A stretch of DNA of 64,000 nt from Pseudoalteromonas sp. NBT06-2 (GTDB lineage Bacteria; Pseudomonadota; Gammaproteobacteria; Enterobacterales; Alteromonadaceae): assembly GCF_002276045.1 (NCBI RefSeq), contig NZ_NQMR01000007.1:41733-105732 (forward strand), in the 5' to 3' direction. The notes beneath the pieces were generated by a model that was not told the DNA's origin, ran no database searches, and worked only from the letters and a program-made list of their open reading frames with translations. The position numbers and the translations under genes were made by a program. This document shows, in pieces, positions 1-7,774 of the stretch; position 1 is the first letter of the stretch; each line of letters starts with the position of its first letter.

Positions 1-604
1 CGAAGAGAAATTCGCTTTTAATATTCAATCTAGTTATACAGCAAAAGAAGTTTTTCAAAAAGCAGTGAACGACAGAGATTCTGTTTTAAAAGAAATGATT
101 AAAATCACAGAACAACTTTGGCCTAAATATCTTGCTAATAAAACCATGCCTGAGAACAAACAAAAAGCCGTCGCTAAGTTAATTAAACATTTATCAGTTA
201 AGCATGTTTCTGCGGATAAATTTGTTACAGAAATTAAACGTCAAATCCCAGAGCTTGAAAAATTTGTAATGGAAAAAGACTTGATTGACCTCGATCCAGA
301 AAAACCTTTAGTGGTACGTGAAACTCCTGATTACATGCGTGGTTTTGCTGGTGCATCAATTAGTGCCCCAGGCCCCTATGAAACAAAAGAAAATACATAT
401 TACAATGTAACACCATTTTAGATTACAGATCACACGTAAAAGGTATGACAGAACAACAAGGTTTATACTTATTAATGAATGTTGCTTTCCAAGAACATAC
501 TGAAACACCAAGTAAATGGCGACGTGCAACTTTAAGCCAAGTGCAACTAACTAGCTATTACACTGGTTACAGAGAAATATATTAAAGGATTAATGGACAA
601 GTAA
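1..604 (+). pseudogene. DUF885 family protein gene, decayed (5' end outside window)
   Basis: Reading frame 2 is open from the left edge to the stop at 419-421. It contains the DUF885 signature YMRGFAGASISAPGPYE followed by NTYYNVTP. The family then normally carries a long segment with the HExxGHY-type metal site, which is missing here. The next family-like block (DYRSHVKGMTEQQG, KWRRATLSQVQLTSYYTGYREIY, 421-582) is in frame 1. A short C-terminal block (IKGLMDK, stop 602-604) is back in frame 2. This pattern fits two internal deletions, the first removing the catalytic region. A terminator-like hairpin follows directly, so the 3' end is probably the original one. The family identity is from recognised motifs; the deletion boundaries are inferred. 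Confidence 0.75.
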
Positions 605-619
605 ACCATTTCGCACTAT

Positions 620-647
620 AAAAAAGGAAGCATTTGCTTCCTTTTTA
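620..647 (+). terminator. Rho-independent terminator after the DUF885 relic
   Basis: GGAAGC (626-631), loop ATTT, GCTTCC (636-641), then a T-run. An A-run lies on the left side. Confidence 0.8.
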
Positions 648-670
648 TTGATTCTTAGTGAGTAATACAA

Positions 671-1489
671 GTGAAAGTGACCTTTTATGGCACCCGGGGT
701 TCAATTCCAACACCTGGTGAAAACACCGTTAAATATGGTGGTAATACAGCATGTGTATTGATAGTAGCTGATAATAAAAAGCTCATACTTGATGCTGGAA
801 CAGGTATTAAAAAGCTTGGTGAAGAGTTAATTTCAAATAATGATCCTGTGACAATTATATTAAGTCATAATCATTGGGATCATATTCAAGGGTTTCCATT
901 TTTCGTACCCGCTTACCAAAAAAATAGGCAAATAAATATTTATAGTGCCCCTACGAATCCTGTTGAGCATAATGCCATTATTGAACAAATGAATATGAGT
1001 ACATTTCCATTATCATTCAAAGATTTATCTGCAGACATTAAAATCATTCCTTTTAAAAATAAATTTGAAAATATGATTATTAATGGATTTTCAATTTCTT
1101 CTATTCACATAAATCATCCTAATGGTGGCTTCGCTTATAAAATATGTCATAACAACAAAGCTGTAGCCTACGTCACAGATAATGAAGTTTATTCAAAAGA
1201 TAATTTAAATACTGATTTTACTGAATGGATTGATTTTTTACGTGATGTCGATTTTTTAATACATGATGCACAGTATACGGATCTTGAAATGCCGCTTAAA
1301 TTAGGATGGGGCCATTCCTCTATAGATCAGGCAGTAAAGTTAGCAAAAGCAGCAAAAGTTAAAGTACTTGTTCTATATAGCCATGCCCCAGAAAGAACCG
1401 ATACAGAATTAGATAAAATCATCAAAGATATGCAATTTAAAGAATTACAGATCATCGCATCTCAGGAAGGAATAACTCATAACATTTAA
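671..1489 (+). CDS. MBL-fold metallo-hydrolase
   Basis: This 272-residue protein has a metallo-beta-lactamase fold. The N-terminus MKVTFYGTRGSIPTPG is typical of the small cyclic-phosphodiesterase/PhnP-like MBL hydrolases. The metal motif HNHWDH (HxHxDH) lies near residues 85-90. A further His (IHINHPNGG), an Asp (FLIHDAQYTD) and a C-terminal His (YSHAPERTD) supply the remaining expected ligands. There is no signal peptide, so it is probably cytoplasmic. The start is GTG at 671 with only a weak upstream Shine-Dalgarno. It stands alone, downstream of a terminator. The substrate cannot be told from sequence; a phosphodiester is the family-based guess. Confidence 0.8.
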   Translation: MKVTFYGTRGSIPTPGENTVKYGGNTACVLIVADNKKLILDAGTGIKKLGEELISNNDPVTIILSHNHWDHIQGFPFFVPAYQKNRQINIYSAPTNPVEHNAIIEQMNMSTFPLSFKDLSADIKIIPFKNKFENMIINGFSISSIHINHPNGGFAYKICHNNKAVAYVTDNEVYSKDNLNTDFTEWIDFLRDVDFLIHDAQYTDLEMPLKLGWGHSSIDQAVKLAKAAKVKVLVLYSHAPERTDTELDKIIKDMQFKELQIIASQEGITHNI

Positions 1490-1653
1490 TACTGATTGCT
1501 CAATAACCGTATCAAATATCATTTTAACAAATTGATATTTTTGATTAAACTAAGATCCTAGGCTTTTTATCTTTAGTATTTTAATAATCAACAGTTCATT
1601 TATTTTCGGGTATGCTATTGTTAAGTTCAACATGTTTAACATAGAGGGGCTAA

Positions 1654-2586
1654 ATGCGTTTATTTTTTTTATTATATCTCCTTTGCTTATTACCGATGCA
1701 ATCTCAAGCAAAAATTTTACAAAAAACAGTAAACGAAAATAGTACCCAGTTTGACTATTCTTGGCAAGATCACAATCATAAAATGCAAACCCTCAGTTTT
1801 ACACTTCCTAAAACACTCATAAATAATAAATATCGCCGCTTTAAGCGTTATGACAAAGATAAAGCGATGAATCATATTTATAAGGCTTTATTAGAACAAG
1901 CTAGTACATATAACCCAAGAGAAGTACGCGTACAATTTAAACAATTGTATTCGCAGTTAAGCTATACCATAAAAAGTAAAAATAAAAAAAAGATCATCGA
2001 GGTTGAACAGCAACTTAAAGAACTCGAAAATAAAACCTATTTAGATTTCCTAGAAAAACACCATTATATTCAATTTAATACTCCTTGGACTGGTACTAAA
2101 ATAAAACCTAATCATCATAAATTTGTTATCGAAGGTATCGATTATTTAGAGCCTGTAACCCAAGCTATCAGAGAATCTATTTCAGTCAAAAAACCAAGAG
2201 TTTTAATCAACTTTGTTTTATCTTGGTTACAATCAATCCCTTATTCGACTTTAGAAAGTCGAACAGAATCTAGTGATTTAGGATATTACCCACCTATCAG
2301 AGTTATCGCACAAAATATTGGTGACTGTGATAGTAAAATGACCCTAATGGCAGCGATTATAAAAAAAATATACCCAAGGCTCAGCGTATCACTTATCTAT
2401 TTGCCTAAACATGCCTTAATTGGTTTTCAATTACCTATTTTAAAAAGTGATAAATTTACAACAATTAATGGTTTACCTTATATTTTAGCCGAACCTGTTG
2501 GCCCGGCTAAATATCCTCTATCTGAAATAGCCGATACCTCAATTGGTTATATTGATGCGAAAAGTTATTTTCATGAGTTAATTTAA
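1654..2586 (+). CDS. secreted transglutaminase-like protein
   Basis: 310 residues with a clear N-terminal signal peptide (hydrophobic MRLFFLLYLLCLLPMQSQA). The C-terminal half carries a transglutaminase-like Cys-His arrangement: NIGDCDSK near residue 225 and LPKHALIGF about 25 residues later. The middle is lysine-rich and helical. The start ATG follows GAGGGG at about 8 nt. It is probably periplasmic and may be a peptidase or ligand-binding protein rather than a true transglutaminase. It lies 65 nt upstream of the secreted amidohydrolase gene on the same strand, so co-transcription is possible. Confidence 0.6.
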   Translation: MRLFFLLYLLCLLPMQSQAKILQKTVNENSTQFDYSWQDHNHKMQTLSFTLPKTLINNKYRRFKRYDKDKAMNHIYKALLEQASTYNPREVRVQFKQLYSQLSYTIKSKNKKKIIEVEQQLKELENKTYLDFLEKHHYIQFNTPWTGTKIKPNHHKFVIEGIDYLEPVTQAIRESISVKKPRVLINFVLSWLQSIPYSTLESRTESSDLGYYPPIRVIAQNIGDCDSKMTLMAAIIKKIYPRLSVSLIYLPKHALIGFQLPILKSDKFTTINGLPYILAEPVGPAKYPLSEIADTSIGYIDAKSYFHELI

Positions 2587-2651
2587 AAATCCTTTTAAAT
2601 GATCTCATTAAAGAATAAAGTTTTAACACTAATAATAAAAAAGACTCTTTT

Positions 2652-4310
2652 ATGCGTTTATTACCTAAATTAGCAGGTTTGTTAACTTTATCGTCAATCG
2701 TTTTCTCATCAAATGTAATAGCCAAGTTTACAGCAGTACATAATGTGACTGGTTATACCCTAGAGCGTAATGGTGAACTGAACAAGTTTTCTACATTAGT
2801 ATTTAAAAATGGCAAAGTTGTCAGGACTGGCGATGAAAAACTATTAAATAGCTACCCTAATGCAAACAAAATAGATGGCAAGGAGCAATTTTTGTTGCCC
2901 GGGCTTATCGATGCCCATGGTCACATTATTGGTTTAGGTCAAAACTTATCTCGCCTAGATTTACGTGATACCCAATCAAAAAAAGAAGTTGGAGAAAAAC
3001 TAAAAGCATTTGCTAAAAATAAAAATGGCTGGATTGTAGGTCGTGGTTGGAATCAAGAAAACTGGCCTGACAATCAATTCCCTACTGCAACAGATTTAGA
3101 TAAATATGTCAGTGATATTCCTGTAGTGCTTACACGTGTTGACGGACATGCTATTTGGGCTAATAGCAAAGCTATGTCTCTGGCAAATATCACACCTGAG
3201 GTCAAAACACCTATGGGCGGTGAAATTCTACGATTAGAAAATAATAACCCTAGCGGAATATTTATTGATAAAGCTGAAGATTTAATAAATAACCATATTC
3301 CTAAAACAAACAAACAAGCAATCAATAAAGCGCTAGATTTAGCAGGTCAACACTTATTGAGTCTAGGTATCACTTCAGCTCATGACGCAGGAATAAATTT
3401 AGATACTTGGCAAGTTTATAAACAAAGAGCAAAAGAGAAAAGCCTACCTTTAAGAGTTTATGCCATGTTATCAGCAAGTGATCCGCATTTAGATACCATG
3501 CTAAAAGCTGGCACTTACCAAGATCAAAGCGATTTTTTATCTATTCGTAGTATCAAAGTTTATGCTGATGGTGCTTTAGGAAGTAGAGGTGCCGCATTAT
3601 TAAGTGATTATGCCGACAGAGTTCAGCACACAGGCCTTATGCTTGAATCTCAAGAATCGCTTGAAGCATTTTACACCAAAAGCTTTAAGCATGGCTTTAC
3701 GGCCAATACACATGCAATAGGTGATCGTGCAAACAAAACTGTGCTAGATGCCTATGAAAATGTATTTAAAAATACCGGGGGCCGACTATTACGCAATAGA
3801 ATAGAGCATGCTCAAATCGTGCATATAGATGATATTTCAAGATTTAAATCTTTAAATATTATCCCTTCAATGCAACCTGTTCATGCAACATCAGATATGC
3901 ATATGGCAGAAATAAGACTCGATGATAAACGTTTACAAGGTGCCTACGCATGGCAAGCTTTTATTAAACAAGGATCTCACTTAGCAGCTGGTTCTGACTT
4001 CCCAGTAGAGTTGGCTAATATTTTTCATGGATTCTATGCTGCAATTGGACGAATGGATCATCAACAACAACCTAACAATGGTTGGCGTTTTGAACAAGCC
4101 TTAAGCCGTAAACAAGCATTTAAAGCTTTTACTTTAGATGCCGCATATTCTGCTCATCAAGAGTTTAAAATTGGCTCACTAGAAAGAGGTAAATGGGCCG
4201 ATTTTGTTTTAGTGGATAAAGATATTTTTGAAACTGATATTTCACAAATTTACCAAACCCAAGTATTAGAAACTTGGATAGCGGGTGAAAAAAGGTATCA
4301 AAAAAAATAG
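2652..4310 (+). CDS. secreted amidohydrolase (YtcJ/amidohydrolase 3 type)
   Basis: 552 residues, with an N-terminal signal peptide (LLPKLAGLLTLSSIVFSSNVIA). Amidohydrolase metal-site motifs are in order: LLPGLIDAHGH (HxH), SIKVYADGALGSRGA (Lys), NTHAIGDRAN (His), RIEHAQIVH (His) and AAGSDFPVE (Asp). The layout matches the YtcJ-like amidohydrolase family found in secreted form in marine gammaproteobacteria. The substrate is probably an amide or imide, but it is unknown. No clear Shine-Dalgarno precedes the ATG. A repeat element begins 60 nt after the stop. Confidence 0.82.
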   Translation: MRLLPKLAGLLTLSSIVFSSNVIAKFTAVHNVTGYTLERNGELNKFSTLVFKNGKVVRTGDEKLLNSYPNANKIDGKEQFLLPGLIDAHGHIIGLGQNLSRLDLRDTQSKKEVGEKLKAFAKNKNGWIVGRGWNQENWPDNQFPTATDLDKYVSDIPVVLTRVDGHAIWANSKAMSLANITPEVKTPMGGEILRLENNNPSGIFIDKAEDLINNHIPKTNKQAINKALDLAGQHLLSLGITSAHDAGINLDTWQVYKQRAKEKSLPLRVYAMLSASDPHLDTMLKAGTYQDQSDFLSIRSIKVYADGALGSRGAALLSDYADRVQHTGLMLESQESLEAFYTKSFKHGFTANTHAIGDRANKTVLDAYENVFKNTGGRLLRNRIEHAQIVHIDDISRFKSLNIIPSMQPVHATSDMHMAEIRLDDKRLQGAYAWQAFIKQGSHLAAGSDFPVELANIFHGFYAAIGRMDHQQQPNNGWRFEQALSRKQAFKAFTLDAAYSAHQEFKIGSLERGKWADFVLVDKDIFETDISQIYQTQVLETWIAGEKRYQKK

Positions 4311-4370
4311 AGTTCACAATCTCAATATTTACAAGACAACTATTTGTTAATGCTGAATGAAATATCAGCA

Positions 4371-4684
4371 TATACCCAAGCCACTTCAAGATGTGAGGTT
4401 CAGGACTGCTGAGCAATTCATGATCTAGGCGCATCTTTGCATTAATGGTTACTCCCTTAAAAAAAGATGGACCGGCAATATGCTCCTGCATTGCTCTAGT
4501 ACCTACATCCATGCAGGCAACAACGAGCATGATTTGCTCAGAAGTCCCTGTAAGGTTGGTTTATAAATACTTTATGCAGCGTTATTGATTTTGAAAAGGG
4601 AATAACCATGTTCTTCAATCAATGCCTTGCCTAAAGCATTTCTAATTCCAACTGAATCCTGCATCTTGAAGTGGTTTGGGTATA
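4371..4684. repeat. MITE-like palindromic element, type A copy 1
   Basis: The 314 bp span runs from TATACCCAAGCCACTTCAAG to its inverted counterpart CTTGAAGTGGTTTGGGTATA. The body is non-coding and has internal inverted segments. It differs from the copy at 63503-63816 at one visible position (base 27 of the element, G here and A there). By analogy with the insertion at 52689-52870, the mobile unit is probably 4373-4682 flanked by TA. Confidence 0.85.
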
Positions 4685-4786
4685 TTACCGCTAGTTATTA
4701 ATTTGTCCGTGTGGGCTTCACAATATGATAAAGGTTCACTAAAGCAAGTAAAGCATTGGTAAAAGCCACAAGACAAGCAATAATTA

Positions 4787-4935
4787 TATACCCATGCTAC
4801 TTAGAAATTCAGGTTTCAGAGCTTGAGTAGAAGGCATGATTTTTAATTCATAGGTATTCCCTGATGATGAATCATGACGCCGTAATCGTTTTCGACCCAA
4901 GCTCCCGTAGGACAATACGATAAATGGCTTAATTT
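4787..4935. repeat. intergenic repeat, type B copy 1
   Basis: It begins TATACCCATGCTACTT and contains the B-specific blocks GGCATGATTT, GATGAATCATGACGCCG and CGTAATCGTTTTCGACCCAA. The same blocks recur at 20043-20160 and 63857-64000. The right end has no clear terminal inverted repeat, so the boundary is approximate. Confidence 0.7.
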
Positions 4936-4956
4936 AGCACCCGACTAAATTAAGCC
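4926..4956. repeat. perfect 12-bp inverted repeat
   Basis: GGCTTAATTTAG (4926-4937) and CTAAATTAAGCC (4945-4956) with a 7 nt loop. No T-run follows, so it is not a standard terminator. It lies at the right edge of the type B repeat and 200 nt before the Crp/Fnr-type gene. Confidence 0.7.
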
Positions 4957-5105
4957 AACGTAGCTTTACGACGTCTGTCATCATCAACGACATTACAAGT
5001 AAAACCGACGTAAAATAACCTAAATAATCCCAAGACATATAATTCCTCAGCCAAGCGCGTATAATCAATTTAAAACATATTAAAGTGGCTCAGGTATTCC
5101 TTTAA

Positions 5106-5117
5106 GGACATATGTCC
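5106..5117. promoter_or_regulatory. candidate operator palindrome upstream of Crp/Fnr-type gene
   Basis: The perfect palindrome GGACATATGTCC ends 38 nt before the start codon at 5156. It could be an autoregulatory site for the regulator encoded there. It does not match the CRP consensus (TGTGA-N6-TCACA), so the assignment rests on position and symmetry only. Confidence 0.3.
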
Positions 5118-5155
5118 AAAGCCCCCAAAATACAAAAATAAATTCAGGCCTAACG

Positions 5156-5812
5156 ATGTTTCAATATCATTTTTCAGCTAACTTAATAGAACAACTGCTC
5201 ACTTATGCAGAAAAAGAATACCTACAAGAAAAAGGTGCAAGCCTTTTGCATCAAGATCAACCACTGACTAAATTATTATTAGTAAGATCCGGCACTGTTT
5301 CTTTTAGTTATGATGTTGGCAATGGCCGTCGTTTATTACTAGGCCAACTAGACTGTAATTTCACTTTAATAGGTGAGATAGAAGCGCTCAATGCCAAACC
5401 TTGTATTTACACTGTCACTTGTCAAACTGATGTCAGTTATCATTTAATTGATTTCAAACATTGGCAAAGCATTTTATTACAACAACCTGAGTTATGTTTA
5501 TATACAGCACAAACCGTAGCTGCTAAATTCCTTGAAAATCATCAAATAAACCTAGATAAATTACTTTTACCTTTAAGCTATAACATCGCAAAAGATTGTT
5601 TATCCCGTCATCAAAATACCAGCCCAATTGTTTTACGCCCTTACCCTACTGTCAGTGCTGAAGCTGAGCGCTTTGCAACAACAGAACGCGCATATCGTAG
5701 AGTTGTTTCAGAGCTCGTGGAACAAGGTCTTATTGAACGCACAGATAAAGGATTAAAACCAATCAATGAAGTTAAGCTAGATGAATTTATAGAACACTTT
5801 CATCAAAAATAA
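5156..5812 (+). CDS. Crp/Fnr-family transcriptional regulator (YeiL-like)
   Basis: 218 residues. The N-terminal half is a cyclic-nucleotide-binding-like beta barrel: LVRSGTVSFSYDVGNGRRLLLGQL, then LIGEIEAL. The C-terminal part is a winged helix with SAEAERFATTERAYRRVVSELVEQGLIERT (residues about 170-200). The recognition helix resembles that of YeiL-type regulators. No FNR-type Cys cluster is visible at the N-terminus. The ligand and regulon are unknown. The gene sits 87 nt upstream of a sigma factor gene on the same strand. Confidence 0.75.
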   Translation: MFQYHFSANLIEQLLTYAEKEYLQEKGASLLHQDQPLTKLLLVRSGTVSFSYDVGNGRRLLLGQLDCNFTLIGEIEALNAKPCIYTVTCQTDVSYHLIDFKHWQSILLQQPELCLYTAQTVAAKFLENHQINLDKLLLPLSYNIAKDCLSRHQNTSPIVLRPYPTVSAEAERFATTERAYRRVVSELVEQGLIERTDKGLKPINEVKLDEFIEHFHQK

Positions 5813-5899
5813 CTTTAATTCCATGAACCTTTTAAGAAACACTATCGTCTTGTAGATATAAGTAAATTAAAAGAGCTCGGTTTAAGAGAAAGCTAACAT

Positions 5900-6421
5900 A
5901 TGGAACAAGCCAAAATTGAATTGTTAGTCATGGATGCAAAACAAGCTGATGAACAAGCTTTTACTTTATTATTCCAACATTTTAATCCAGGGCTTTTAAG
6001 ATTTGCTTATAAAATAAGTAAAAATGAACAGCTTACTCACGATGCAGTACAAAATGCTTGGATTAAAATCACTAAATCTTTAAAAAATTTACAAGATCCT
6101 CGAGCTTTTAAAAGCTGGGCTTATCAAGCAACTCGATGGCAAACTTTAGATTTAGTTAAACAGCAAGCAAAAGAAAGTGCACTTCAAGTTGATGAGCCAG
6201 TTGAAGCTTTAGCACAAGTGAAAAATGAAAATGATGGGTTATTGCTTCATCATATCAATGAATTACCTGATATAGATAAGCATACTATTCACTTATTTTA
6301 TTTAGAACAAATGAGCTTACAAGAAGTGAGCTTAGTTCTTGAAATACCGATTGGCACTGTTAAATCTAGATTAAATCGTGCACGAAAATTATTAAAACAG
6401 AAAATAGCTAAAGTTAATTAG
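5900..6421 (+). CDS. ECF-like RNA polymerase sigma factor
   Basis: 173 residues with sigma region 2 (LLFQHFNPGLLRFAYKISKNEQLTHDAVQNAWIKITKSL, residues 22-60) and region 4 (LPDIDKHTIHLFYLEQMSLQEVSLVLEIPIGTVKSRLNRARKLLK, near 123-167). This is a two-domain ECF-size sigma factor. It is followed after 13 nt by a small membrane protein gene, which suggests a sigma factor controlled from the membrane. No anti-sigma zinc motif is visible in that partner, so the control mechanism is inferred from context only. Confidence 0.85.
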   Translation: MEQAKIELLVMDAKQADEQAFTLLFQHFNPGLLRFAYKISKNEQLTHDAVQNAWIKITKSLKNLQDPRAFKSWAYQATRWQTLDLVKQQAKESALQVDEPVEALAQVKNENDGLLLHHINELPDIDKHTIHLFYLEQMSLQEVSLVLEIPIGTVKSRLNRARKLLKQKIAKVN

Positions 6422-6434
6422 AAGGAATATCGTT

Positions 6435-6821
6435 ATGAACTTAGATGATAAAATTAAACAATCGTTAGAATCCGAAGCTAAAAATTTAGATCACATACTG
6501 GCTCATGAGCCAGGCATTTTTAAAATGTTATTAAATGCCTTTAAAGGATCTCTTGGAAGATGGATGATCTTAGTTGCAATTGTCACTTTTTTTGTGACCT
6601 TAGTGATGCTGTGGGCTGGGTATCAGTTCTTTTTTGTAGAAGTCTCAAGCCAAGTATTAACCTTACATAAAATTCAATGGGGTGTGATACTGCTGCTTTC
6701 AACATTGGTTCAAATTACTTTGAAAATGTGGACATTTATGGAAATGAATCGTCAATCAGCAATGCGTGAAATAAAAAGGCTTGAGCTTGTAATTGAAAAA
6801 TTAACTGATAAATTAGGATAA
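6435..6821 (+). CDS. small membrane protein linked to sigma factor (DUF6768-like)
   Basis: 128 residues with two hydrophobic segments, about residues 37-62 (WMILVAIVTFFVTLVMLWAG) and 78-97 (WGVILLLSTLVQITLKMW). A charged helical tail (MREIKRLELVIEKLTDKL) follows. AGAAGGAAT precedes the ATG. It resembles the small two-TM proteins found next to sigma factors in marine gammaproteobacteria. A role in holding or modulating the sigma factor at 5900-6421 is an inference from the 13 nt spacing. Confidence 0.55.
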   Translation: MNLDDKIKQSLESEAKNLDHILAHEPGIFKMLLNAFKGSLGRWMILVAIVTFFVTLVMLWAGYQFFFVEVSSQVLTLHKIQWGVILLLSTLVQITLKMWTFMEMNRQSAMREIKRLELVIEKLTDKLG

Positions 6822-6892
6822 ACTTGTCAAGAGTAAGGCGCTTGATTGAGCAATAGCTGGCTATTGCTATTGAAGGCAACACAGCTATTGCA

Positions 6893-6937
6893 TATACCCA
6901 AGCCACTTAATAATGCTTGTTTCAGAACTTAGGTATA
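6893..6937. repeat. minimal TATACCC hairpin
   Basis: TATACCCAAGCCACTTA at the left and CTTAGGTATA at the right, about 45 bp in all. This is a terminal-repeat-only derivative of the TATACCC element family. It is preceded by the small hairpin CAATAGCTGGCTATTG (about 6851-6866). Confidence 0.5.
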
Positions 6938-6981
6938 GAACATTTAGATTGATCATATCTTTATTGACATTGATGTTGCTA

Positions 6982-7542
6982 TTATACCAATAAATCTTTA
7001 ATGTTAGTTAAATCGGTTTTTCCTTCAAGTATTTCATCTGGTGTTAAACCTGATAATTCATGCGGGAATACTAACCACTCTTCAGAATCATGGATAAAGT
7101 AATCTGGTACGATATCTACTTTAGAGTTTTTAGGTTTGTAATAAGGGCATGCAACACGTACATCTGTTGGCATATTTAAACGCATTAATTTAGATAATTC
7201 TTCTTTTAATGCATAAATACTACGACCAGAATCAAATACATCATCAACGATTAATAATTTATCACCCGCATTTGCATTTTCAACAATGTAATGTAACCCG
7301 TGAACTTTGATTTCTTTTGATTGCAGACCAATACCATAATAAGAAGATGTACGTACAGCAATATGATCTGTTTCAACACCTTTGAAATCATAATATTCTT
7401 GCACTGCGATACCAATTGGAGCACCCCCACGCCAAATTCCGATTATAAAATCAGGGCGAAATCCATCATCATAAACTTGTGCGGCAACACGGAACGAATC
7501 TTCTAACAGCTGTTGCGCTGTAATAAATCGTTTATCAGACAT
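6982..7542 (-). CDS. purine-type phosphoribosyltransferase
   Basis: 186 residues from the chosen start MSDKRF. The PRPP-binding loop LLIVDDVFDSGRS and the upstream DFIIGIWRGGAPIG loop place it in the type I phosphoribosyltransferases. The hypoxanthine/xanthine-guanine group is most likely, giving nucleotides from purine bases and PRPP. The start at 7542 is preferred over the in-frame ATG at 7554 because GGAG lies 7 nt upstream of the former and no Shine-Dalgarno precedes the latter. The exact base specificity cannot be read from sequence. Confidence 0.75.
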   Translation of the reverse strand: MSDKRFITAQQLLEDSFRVAAQVYDDGFRPDFIIGIWRGGAPIGIAVQEYYDFKGVETDHIAVRTSSYYGIGLQSKEIKVHGLHYIVENANAGDKLLIVDDVFDSGRSIYALKEELSKLMRLNMPTDVRVACPYYKPKNSKVDIVPDYFIHDSEEWLVFPHELSGLTPDEILEGKTDLTNIKDLLV

Positions 7543-7702
7543 TTGAGGCTCCATAAAGAGAAAGTGGCTATCGCCATTAATTTTTTTGTAAATTCTACAC
7601 TAAAAAAAAGCTTATTTGTTGCCATAAGTCAAATTAGAGCAGAAAACCTATCAAACAAGACAGCTTTTTTGAGTTTTATTCAACTTTTTATTTTAATTGC
7701 TC

Positions 7703-7727
7703 AAAAAAGCGCGAACCGAGTTCGCGT
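7703..7727 (-). terminator. terminator of pepB
   Basis: On the minus strand CGCGAAC, loop TCG, GTTCGCG is followed by CTTTTTTG. It lies 50 nt downstream of the pepB stop. Confidence 0.75.
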
Positions 7728-7774
7728 TTATTAAATATAACTTTCATTATTAGTCCGAGATGAGGTTTTAAAAA

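Noticed and set aside
1490..1653. AT-rich inverted repeats after the MBL gene as a terminator
   Set aside because: The stems are imperfect and lack GC pairs and a clear T-run, so no terminator is claimed.
4165..4530. Minus-strand frame starting MLVVACMDVGTRAMQEHIAG, also present at 63450-63662
   Set aside because: The shared part lies entirely within the two type A repeat copies and the tails differ with the flanking DNA. It is a by-product of the repeat, not a gene, though it is likely to be misannotated as a hypothetical protein.
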